Part shown: piece after piece, positions 1 through 5,930 of the stretch
Numbering within the stretch: position 1 is the stretch's first letter
Layout: every line of letters starts with the position of its first letter
Notes under the pieces: generated by a model
The model's input: the letters and a program-made list of their open reading frames with translations, nothing else
Databases searched by the model: none
Told to the model about the DNA's origin: nothing
Origin: an uncultured Pelagibacteraceae bacterium
Lineage (GTDB): Bacteria; Pseudomonadota; Alphaproteobacteria; Pelagibacterales; Pelagibacteraceae
Assembly (NCBI GenBank): GCA_902519625.1
Contig: CABYKS010000007.1
Span: 1 to 39,532, forward strand
Length of the DNA: 39,532 nucleotides
Direction: 5' to 3'
Program-made: the position numbers and the translations under genes

Positions 1-811
1 AAAAAGAAAAGAAGTAATTTTAGCTACAAAAGTTGCAGGACCTAGTAGAGAGTATTTAAGAGATGGAGGGTATAATTATGGAATGGAAAAAATGACAGAA
101 GCTATAAACGATAGTTTAAAAAGACTACAAACAGATTACATTGACTTATATCAGCTTCATTGGCCTGAAAGAAATACAAACATGTTTGGTAAATTGGGTT
201 ATGAGCATAAAGACAAAGGTGATTGGAACAAATTCGAGGATGTTTTAGGAAATTTACAAAAATTTGTTATAGAAGGAAAAATTAGAGAAGTAGGTTTGTC
301 AAATGAAACTCCTTGGGGTGTTTCAAAATATCTTGAACTTACTAAGGAAAAAAATCTACCTAGAATGATGTCTATTCAAAATCCTTATAGTTTATTGAAT
401 AGGACATATGAAATTGGTCTTGCAGAGGTTTCTATTAGAGAACAAATTGGTTTATTAGCATACTCTCCTTTGGCAAGTGGATACTTAAGTGGAAAATATA
501 GAAATGAAAGATACCCAAAAGGATCCAGGATGGAGAGAGATTGGGAATTTTGGAAATATAGATATAATACTCCTAATTTGAAAAATGCAGTAGAAGAATA
601 TTGTAAAATAAGCGAAAAATATAATCTTGATATGAGTCAAATGTCGTTAAAGTTTTGTGAATTACAACCTTTTATGACAAGTGTAATAATTGGAGCAACG
701 ACAATGGAGCAGTTGAAAACTGACATAGAAAGTGTAAATGTAAATTTAAGTGATGAAGTTATTAAAGAAATTAATGAAGTTCAAAAAATTTATCCAAATC
801 CATGTCCATAA
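1..811 (+). CDS. Aldo/keto reductase, Tas-like (5' end outside window)
   Basis: NADPH-dependent aldo/keto reductase, cut by the window edge. The reading frame is open from base 2 (K-R-K-E-V-I-L-A-T-K, the strand before the catalytic Lys region), so the internal ATG at 83 is not the start. Family signatures are visible: a DYIDLYQLHWP strand, GKIREVGLSN, LLAYSPLASGYLSGKY and, near the end, IIGATTMEQLKTDIES, which is the cofactor-binding C-terminal pattern of the E. coli Tas/YghZ branch. The substrate cannot be told from the sequence. The N-terminal strand and catalytic Asp/Tyr lie upstream of the window. Its last 10 bases overlap the start of the next gene, so the two are probably co-transcribed. 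Family is secure; the Tas subgroup is likely. Confidence 0.93.
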   Translation, partial: KRKEVILATKVAGPSREYLRDGGYNYGMEKMTEAINDSLKRLQTDYIDLYQLHWPERNTNMFGKLGYEHKDKGDWNKFEDVLGNLQKFVIEGKIREVGLSNETPWGVSKYLELTKEKNLPRMMSIQNPYSLLNRTYEIGLAEVSIREQIGLLAYSPLASGYLSGKYRNERYPKGSRMERDWEFWKYRYNTPNLKNAVEEYCKISEKYNLDMSQMSLKFCELQPFMTSVIIGATTMEQLKTDIESVNVNLSDEVIKEINEVQKIYPNPCP

Positions 812-1314
812 TTATTAGAACAATTACCTTTTTTTATTTTATTTTTATTTTTTCAGCAACTTTTGTATCTGCTGCAGAATTAAAAAAAATTGGAAAATTT
901 AAAGACTGGGAAGCATTAGTTTTAGTTAAAGACAATGGATTAACTTGTTTTGCTCAAACTAAACCTGTTTTGCAATCACCTAAAGCAAATAAAAGAGAAG
1001 CAAGACTTTTTGTATCTTTCAGACCTAATGAGAAAATTGCAGACGAAATTAGTACAACGTCTGGTTATGAATATAATAGTCAAAATAGAATATTGGCTAC
1101 ATCGGGTAAAAAAAAATATGAATTTGATATTGCTCAAGATAGTTTTGCTTGGATAAAAAGTAATAAACTCGAAAAAAAAATGATTAAAACTATGAAAAAA
1201 GGTTCAAGAATAATGGTGACAGGATACAATAAATCTGGGTCTCAAACAATTGATCACTATTCATTGTTGGGTTTTACAAAAGCTTATAATACTGCAAAAA
1301 AAAGTTGCACATAA
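802..1314 (+). CDS. Exported IalB-like (invasion-associated locus B family) protein
   Basis: 170 residues. The first 24 form a Sec signal peptide: a short N-region, a Phe/Ile-rich hydrophobic core and an A-x-A-like site near VSAAE. The mature part resembles the alphaproteobacterial IalB family: a F-K-D-W-x-A start, a conserved Cys in LTCFAQ and a second Cys at the extreme C-terminus, which could form a disulfide. It is predicted periplasmic. IalB was named in Bartonella, but in free-living relatives the role is unknown, so no virulence role is implied. The gene starts inside the 3' end of the aldo/keto reductase gene (10-base overlap) and ends 6 bases before argG, so it lies mid-operon. Family assignment is moderately sure and rests on pattern, not on a search. 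Confidence 0.72.
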   Translation: MSIIIRTITFFYFIFIFSATFVSAAELKKIGKFKDWEALVLVKDNGLTCFAQTKPVLQSPKANKREARLFVSFRPNEKIADEISTTSGYEYNSQNRILATSGKKKYEFDIAQDSFAWIKSNKLEKKMIKTMKKGSRIMVTGYNKSGSQTIDHYSLLGFTKAYNTAKKSCT

Positions 1315-1320
1315 TTTTAA

Positions 1321-2505
1321 ATGAAATTAAAAAAACGGATTGTTCTCGCTTATTCAGGTGGGCTGGATACTTCTGTTATTTTAAAATGGCTTCAAGAAAA
1401 TTATAAAGCAGAAGTTATTGCTTATACAGCTGATATCGGTCAAAAAATCGATAGAAAAAAAATAATTAAAAATGCAAAAAAGCTAGGAGTAAAAAAAATA
1501 ATAATAAAAGATTTAAAAGATATTTTTGTCAAAGATTACGTCTTTCCAATGATAAGAGGTCATGCAATTTATGAAGGTGTTTATTTATTGGGAACATCAA
1601 TTGCAAGACCATTGATTGCAAAAGATCAAATAAGAATTGCAAAAAAATTTAAAGCATATGCAGTTTCGCATGGATCAACAGGTAAAGGAAATGATCAAGT
1701 AAGATTCGAACTTGGTTACCATTACTTTGGACCAAAAATAAAAATTATAGCTCCTTGGAGAATTTGGAAACTTAAATCCAGAACAGACTTAATTAATTAT
1801 GCAAAAAAACATGGAATACCGATTCCAAAGGATAAAAAGGGTGCACCACCATTTTCAGTAGATGATAATTTGTTTCACACATCAACTGAAGGAAAAGCTT
1901 TAGAGAATCCAAAAAATTCAGCTCCTGAATTTATTTTTCAAAGAACAACTTCTCCAGAAAAAGCTCCAAATAAAGCCTCCTATGTAACAATAGGATTTAA
2001 AAATGGAGACCCTGTAACTATTAATGGTAAAAAATTATCTCCTTCAAAACTTTTGGAAAGACTCAACCATCTAGCTGGTCAAAATGGAATTGGAAGAGTT
2101 GATCTTGTTGAAAATAGATTTATTGGAATAAAATCAAGAGGTGTTTATGAAACTCCCGGTGGAACTTTATTGATCAATGCTCATAGAGCAATTGAATCTG
2201 TTACGTTAGATAAAGAAACTATGCATAAAAAAGATGAAATAATGCCTAAATATGCAGAACTCATTTACAATGGTTATTGGTATTCTAAAACGAGATTTAA
2301 ACTTCAAAAATTTGTCGATCAAAAAAGAAAAAAAGTCAATGGATCTGTTAAACTTAAACTATACAAAGGTAATATTACAACTGTATCTAGACAAACTAAA
2401 AGTAATGCTTATTCAATGAAAAAAGTTTCGTTTGAAGAAAATAAAACATTTAATAAATCAAATGTTGAGAGATTTATTAATTTCCATAAAAAAAATTTAA
2501 AATAA
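1321..2505 (+). CDS. argG: Argininosuccinate synthase
   Basis: Ligates citrulline and aspartate using ATP, giving argininosuccinate (penultimate arginine step, cytoplasmic). The ATP-pyrophosphatase P-loop YSGGLDTS is at residues 11-18. Other family blocks are present: SHGSTGKGNDQVRFE (citrulline/Asp binding), IIAPWR, SVDDNLFHTSTEG and GIGRVDLVENRFIGIKSRG. The length, 394 residues, is normal. The ATG follows the previous stop by 6 bases with no obvious Shine-Dalgarno, consistent with co-transcription with the IalB-like gene. The 3' end faces the next gene with only 4 bases between them and no visible terminator. No anomalies; high certainty. Confidence 0.98.
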   Translation: MKLKKRIVLAYSGGLDTSVILKWLQENYKAEVIAYTADIGQKIDRKKIIKNAKKLGVKKIIIKDLKDIFVKDYVFPMIRGHAIYEGVYLLGTSIARPLIAKDQIRIAKKFKAYAVSHGSTGKGNDQVRFELGYHYFGPKIKIIAPWRIWKLKSRTDLINYAKKHGIPIPKDKKGAPPFSVDDNLFHTSTEGKALENPKNSAPEFIFQRTTSPEKAPNKASYVTIGFKNGDPVTINGKKLSPSKLLERLNHLAGQNGIGRVDLVENRFIGIKSRGVYETPGGTLLINAHRAIESVTLDKETMHKKDEIMPKYAELIYNGYWYSKTRFKLQKFVDQKRKKVNGSVKLKLYKGNITTVSRQTKSNAYSMKKVSFEENKTFNKSNVERFINFHKKNLK

Positions 2506-2509
2506 AATA

Positions 2510-2728
2510 TTATTCTTTATTTTTGGCAATTTCACGAGGATCTGGTATTTCTCCAAAAGAATATCTTATTACATGAATTATTACCCAGCCCAAAGCCATT
2601 GATGTTAAAATATAGTAAATGAAAGCTAAAGACTCGTTTTGAGCAAAATCTTTTAGATCTGCTCCCCAATAAATTATATTCCAAAAGAAAAAAAAGAATA
2701 ATTCATAAATAATTATGACTTTAAACAT
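2510..2728 (-). CDS. Small conserved membrane protein, function unknown
   Basis: About 72 residues from the ATG at 2728. An in-frame TTG at 2767 would add 13 residues, but the ATG start puts the first hydrophobic segment right at the N-terminus and is preferred. Two membrane segments are visible: an aromatic-rich one (YELFFFFFWNIIYWG) and a second (IYYILTSMALGWVIIHVIRY). The tail is short and charged. I do not recognise a named family. It converges on argG with a 4-base gap and diverges from the psiE-like gene, so its promoter must lie in the structured region 2729-2883. Confidence 0.6.
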   Translation of the reverse strand: MFKVIIIYELFFFFFWNIIYWGADLKDFAQNESLAFIYYILTSMALGWVIIHVIRYSFGEIPDPREIAKNKE

Positions 2729-2787
2729 AGTGTGAATGCTAACTATAATAATTTCAAATTTTTTCAAAATTTTTTACATTCATTTTT

Positions 2788-2831
2788 TGTCGCATGCTCA
2801 TTAATCATTGTTTAATGACTGAGGTGCGACA
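2788..2831. promoter_or_regulatory. Interrupted inverted repeat in a divergent intergenic region
   Basis: Outer arms TGTCGCA (2788-2794) and TGCGACA (2825-2831) are perfect complements. Inside them, CATTAA and TTAATG pair around a short loop, separated from the outer arms by unequal internal loops of 4 and 7 bases. In all, 13 positions pair. No U-run follows on either strand, so a rho-independent terminator is unlikely. Its place between two divergent starts fits an operator or a folded 5' leader of the psiE-like transcript. Function is inferred only from position. Confidence 0.45.
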
Positions 2832-2883
2832 TAAAATACAAAGAATGAAAATAAAATTTCAAATAATCATAATTTTTTAAGCT

Positions 2884-3264
2884 ATGAAAAATATAACCAA
2901 AAATCTTCAATTTATTTTATTAACAATAATTCTAATTAGTACAGTTATTGCAGTTGGAATTGAAATTAAAAAAATGTTCTTAAATCAGACGGTTACTTTA
3001 GCTGATTTACTATTAATGTTTCTTTATTTGGAGGTGATGGCAATGGTTAGAGTTTTTTGGGATCAACAATCAATAAGTATTACTTTACCCTTGCTTATCG
3101 CGATAACGGCTTTATCGAGATTTATAATATTACAAGGTAAAGAAATGGATCCATCTGGATTAGTTTATGAAGCTGTAGCTATAGTTCTTATTGCTTTGGC
3201 TATAGTAATTTTAAGATTAAGACATAGCGATAAACTTGGACTTAAATCAAAAAAAAAATCTTAA
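2884..3264 (+). CDS. psiE: PsiE-like membrane protein (phosphate-starvation-inducible E family)
   Basis: 126 residues with four hydrophobic segments and a basic tail, as in the PsiE family (PF06146). The pattern includes TLADLLLMFLYLEVMAMVRVFW in the second segment and an R-F-I-I segment followed by a final helix rich in Ile/Ala/Leu. Biochemical function is unknown. In E. coli psiE is induced by phosphate starvation, but no Pho box is evident here. The start codon lies 52 bases after the inverted repeat at 2788-2831. The next gene (SDR) begins 14 bases after the stop, so psiE may head the transcript that runs into the light-related cluster. Confidence 0.75.
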   Translation: MKNITKNLQFILLTIILISTVIAVGIEIKKMFLNQTVTLADLLLMFLYLEVMAMVRVFWDQQSISITLPLLIAITALSRFIILQGKEMDPSGLVYEAVAIVLIALAIVILRLRHSDKLGLKSKKKS

Positions 3265-3278
3265 TAAAATAAAAAAAT

Positions 3279-3986
3279 ATGAGTGCTAAGTATTTAATTT
3301 TTGGAGCAACTGGTTCTATTGGTTCTAATTTAGCTAATAAATTACATGACTCAAACCATGACTTTCATCTCGTTTCAAGAAACGAGAAAGAACTAAAATC
3401 TTTATCAGAAAAATTAAAGTGCACATATACTGTAGCCGATGTTTTAGAAGATAATTTTATCGAAAATGTAAAAACTGAAATTTCTGAAGTTAAAGGAATA
3501 GCTTATTGTGTCGGCTCAATCGATTTAAAACCATTTAAAATGGTTAAAGAGGATGATTTTCAAAAATGCATGAAATTAAATCTTTATTCTGCAGTTGAGA
3601 TTATTAAAGCATATCAAGATAGTTTAAAAAATAACAAAGGTTCAATAATATTATTTTCGACAGTTGCTGCACAAAGAGGCTTTGCAAACCATTCAATTAT
3701 TGCATCAACTAAGGCTGCGATCGAAGGATTGGCAATTTCTCTTGCAGCTGAGTTTGCTCCAAATATAAGAGTAAATTGTATAGCTCCAAGTTTAACAAAT
3801 TCAAAAATTTCTCAACCATTATTAAAGAATACTATTATGGCCGAAGGTATTGCAAAAGCTCATCCTATGAAAAGAATTGGTGAAGGAAAAGATGCTGCTG
3901 CAATGGCTAAGTTTTTACTTACCGAAGAAAGCTCTTGGATAACAGGACAAATAATCGGTGTAGATGGTGGAAGATCTTCTATTTAA
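3279..3986 (+). CDS. Short-chain dehydrogenase/reductase (SDR) with atypical active site
   Basis: 235 residues, classical SDR fold. The NAD(P)-binding GATGSIG is at 9-15, the FabG-like acceptor region VAYC/VGSID around 76-82, and the C-terminal W-I-T-G-Q-I-I-G-V-D-G-G is near the end. The lysine of YxxxK is K145 in IASTK, but the Tyr position holds Ile141, and Ser127/Thr128 sits where the catalytic Ser is expected. The usual proton donor is therefore absent or supplied by another residue. The stop overlaps the next ATG (TAATG), so it is translationally coupled to the microprotein and photolyase-associated genes. The substrate is unknown. SDR membership is certain; a catalytic role is uncertain. 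Confidence 0.9.
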   Translation: MSAKYLIFGATGSIGSNLANKLHDSNHDFHLVSRNEKELKSLSEKLKCTYTVADVLEDNFIENVKTEISEVKGIAYCVGSIDLKPFKMVKEDDFQKCMKLNLYSAVEIIKAYQDSLKNNKGSIILFSTVAAQRGFANHSIIASTKAAIEGLAISLAAEFAPNIRVNCIAPSLTNSKISQPLLKNTIMAEGIAKAHPMKRIGEGKDAAAMAKFLLTEESSWITGQIIGVDGGRSSI

Positions 3987-4096
3987 TGAAAAAAAATAAC
4001 AAAACACCTATTTCTTCAAAGTTTACAAGAAAATATATTTATTATTATTATTTATTTTTTTGGTTAGTTTTGATTGGCTATTTACTTATAAGATAA
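3986..4096 (+). CDS. 36-residue single-span membrane microprotein
   Basis: Starts at an ATG overlapping the stop of the SDR gene by one base (TAATG) and ends 12 bases before the next gene. It encodes a basic N-terminus (KKNNKTPISSKFTRK) followed by one hydrophobic, Tyr/Phe/Leu-rich helix (YYLFFWLVLIGYLLIR). The basic start would leave the N-terminus in the cytoplasm. Support comes from tight operon packing and the charge-plus-helix pattern, not from recognised homology. It vaguely recalls short DUF2474-type membrane proteins, but I cannot assign it. It may be a small subunit or regulator for a neighbouring gene product. Confidence 0.5.
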   Translation: MKKNNKTPISSKFTRKYIYYYYLFFWLVLIGYLLIR

Positions 4097-4108
4097 AAAA
4101 TTAAGTTT

Positions 4109-4330
4109 ATGAAATATAATGTAGATGAAGTCATAGGTATGGCTTGGTCTGATAAAATTTCTTTTGAGGAAATTAAAAAAAAAACAGGTCTTATGGAAAA
4201 AGAAGTTATTTCCATAATGAGAAAAAATTTAAAAAAAAAAAGTTATGTTATTTGGAGAAAAAGGGTACGGGGCCGTATTTCAAAACATAAAAAAAAAACT
4301 AGACATAAATTAAAATTTTATGAACTTTAA
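4109..4330 (+). CDS. TIGR03643/DUF2805 family protein
   Basis: 73 residues. It has the family pattern: an acidic start leading to GMAWSDKISFEEIKKKTGL, then MEKEVISIMRKNLKKKSYVIWRKRVRGR and a Lys/Arg-rich C-terminus. The middle looks like a helix-turn-helix, and the tail is basic enough to bind nucleic acid, but no function has been established to my knowledge. Members are typically encoded beside photolyase/cryptochrome genes, as here. The gene overlaps the start of the FAD-domain photolyase gene by 11 bases. An 11-A run at about 4231-4241 lies in the coding sequence without breaking the frame. Confidence 0.85.
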   Translation: MKYNVDEVIGMAWSDKISFEEIKKKTGLMEKEVISIMRKNLKKKSYVIWRKRVRGRISKHKKKTRHKLKFYEL

Positions 4331-5465
4331 GCCATCTAAAGCTTTTGCTATTGAAAAATTACAGAATTTCATTGAAAAAAATATTATGAATTATTCCAAA
4401 TTAAGAAATTTTGATTATGGACCTGATGATAGATCAAATATTTCCTGTCTATCACCTTATATAACTCATGGAATAATTAGTGAAGAAGAAGTAATCAATA
4501 AATCCTTAAAAAAAAATTCATTCATAAAAATTGAAAAATTTATTCAAGAAGTTTTATGGAGAATTTATTGGAAGGGGTGGTTAGAATTAAGGCCGAATGT
4601 TTGGTCAGATTATTTAGAAGATTTAAAAAAAATAAAAGAAAATTTCCAATATAATGAAAACTATTTAAATGCGATTAGTGGTAAAACAAATATTGAATGC
4701 TTTAATTATTGGGTAAATGAGCTCAAAAATCATAACTATCTTCATAATCATGTAAGAATGTGGTTTGCAAGTATTTGGATATTTACTCTTGGTTTGCCTT
4801 GGCAATTAGGTGCTGAATTTTTTATGAAATATCTTTTTGATGGAGACTGTGCATCTAATACTTTGGGCTGGAGATGGGTTGCAGGAGTTCAAACAAAAGG
4901 TAAAAATTATGTTGCTTCGGAGTGGAATATAAAAAAGTTCACCAATAATAGATTTGACAATATTAAACTTAATGAAAACCCAGTTCCAATAGTAGATGAT
5001 AGAAATTATACGATTTTGAAAAGTGATTTTCTAAATGCAAATTTATCTGAGAATCAGCATCTGTTAATATTTGAAAATAATATGTCCTTCGAGCAATCTA
5101 ACTTTAACTATCAATTGTTTAAAAATATTTATTTTGTTTTTAATGGAAATGAATCTAGGCAAATAAAATTAGACGAAAAAGTTCTCAACTTTAAAAGGTC
5201 TCTTATAAATAATCAAATTGAAGATTTAAAAAATAAATCATTATATTGTAAAATGATTAATGTTGAAGATTTAAAAAATATGAAAGAAAATTTATTGGCT
5301 TTATATCCATCTGTTGGAGAAAATCTCGATTACATCAATTCAAATAATCTTAAAAATATTTCTTTTTTATACAGAAAAATTGACCAGTGCTCTTGGAAAT
5401 ATTGCAACAAAGGTTTTTTCAATTTTAAAAATTATATACCAAAAATAATTCAGGAATTTATTTAG
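4320..5465 (+). CDS. Photolyase-like FAD-binding domain protein lacking the N-terminal antenna domain
   Basis: 381 residues. Residues 1-200 match the helical FAD-binding domain of DNA photolyases: RSNISCLSPY (38-47), QEVLW (76-80, equivalents of the E. coli substrate residues E274 and W277), LHNHVRM (141-147) and DGDCASNTLGW (174-184) with N180 at the FAD N5-contact position. W184 and W161 match the first two electron-transfer tryptophans; the surface third is Ala118, and the canonical Arg of HNR is His144. The usual N-terminal alpha/beta domain is missing. Instead residues ~215-381 alternate predicted strands and helices (HLLIFENN, NIYFVFN) and could be a displaced alpha/beta domain. Correspondences are from memory alignment. 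DNA repair, signalling or another flavin role are all possible. Confidence 0.85.
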   Translation: MNFKPSKAFAIEKLQNFIEKNIMNYSKLRNFDYGPDDRSNISCLSPYITHGIISEEEVINKSLKKNSFIKIEKFIQEVLWRIYWKGWLELRPNVWSDYLEDLKKIKENFQYNENYLNAISGKTNIECFNYWVNELKNHNYLHNHVRMWFASIWIFTLGLPWQLGAEFFMKYLFDGDCASNTLGWRWVAGVQTKGKNYVASEWNIKKFTNNRFDNIKLNENPVPIVDDRNYTILKSDFLNANLSENQHLLIFENNMSFEQSNFNYQLFKNIYFVFNGNESRQIKLDEKVLNFKRSLINNQIEDLKNKSLYCKMINVEDLKNMKENLLALYPSVGENLDYINSNNLKNISFLYRKIDQCSWKYCNKGFFNFKNYIPKIIQEFI

Positions 5466-5583
5466 AAGAGCATCTTTTAGAGCAGTATTTTACTCGATCC
5501 CAATTTAATTTCCATTTTTTTCTCCAAACAAAAGATTTTTTGCAAACTAGACAGATTTTAGAGGGCAAATTTTGCTTTTTCAT
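5458..5583 (-). CDS. DUF2256 family zinc-ribbon-like microprotein
   Basis: 41 residues, short enough to be missed by standard gene callers. It matches the DUF2256 pattern: a basic N-terminus with a Leu-Pro, then C11-x2-C14, VWRKKW (19-24), W28-D29, YC34 and RC38. The four cysteines suggest a single zinc-binding site. DUF2256 genes are habitually found beside photolyase/cryptochrome genes; the function is unknown. Its ATG overlaps the stop of the DUF393 gene (ATGA), and its 3' end overlaps the converging photolyase-like gene by 8 bases. The conserved Cys spacing and coupling make this a real gene. Confidence 0.85.
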   Translation of the reverse strand: MKKQNLPSKICLVCKKSFVWRKKWKLNWDRVKYCSKRCSSK

Positions 5584-5930
5584 TTAAGTTGATTTTTATT
5601 TTTTAAAAATAAAAAGTATGCAACGAATTCATAAACATAGTGAAAAAGAAAAAAAAGAGGTTTTATCGAAAATACTTTTGCTAAAAAATTATATTTTGGA
5701 ATCTTTGACCAAATGATTACAAAAGCTTTAGCTCCCCCTATCACCTTTCCATCTTCGATAACATGAAGTCTTCTTAAAAGTTCTTCTTGTGATTTAGATG
5801 TCAATTTTAAAGCTTCTTCATTATTTGTAATATCAACCCATTCTAAATTACTATCAGCAATTTTTTTGTAGTGATTTATCTCTAGTCTACAAACGCTGCA
5901 AGAATTATTAAAAAAAACTTTAATTGCCAT
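5580..5930 (-). CDS. DUF393 (DCC family) thiol-disulfide oxidoreductase-like protein
   Basis: 116 residues with a thioredoxin-like start: strand VFFNNSC followed by C-S-V-C (the CxxC redox pair, about residues 11-14) and the helix RLEINHYKK. Next come WVDI, a LTSKSQEELLRRLHVI block and a conserved GGAKAFVIIW segment. A C-terminal hydrophobic/aromatic stretch (FLFHYVYEFVAYFLFL) may touch the membrane. This order is that of PF04134 (DUF393). The family is presumed to do thiol chemistry, but physiological partners are unknown. It overlaps the upstream photolyase-related gene by 11 bases and the downstream DUF2256 gene by 4, so expression is tightly coupled. Confidence 0.85.
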   Translation of the reverse strand: MAIKVFFNNSCSVCRLEINHYKKIADSNLEWVDITNNEEALKLTSKSQEELLRRLHVIEDGKVIGGAKAFVIIWSKIPKYNFLAKVFSIKPLFFLFHYVYEFVAYFLFLKNKNQLK

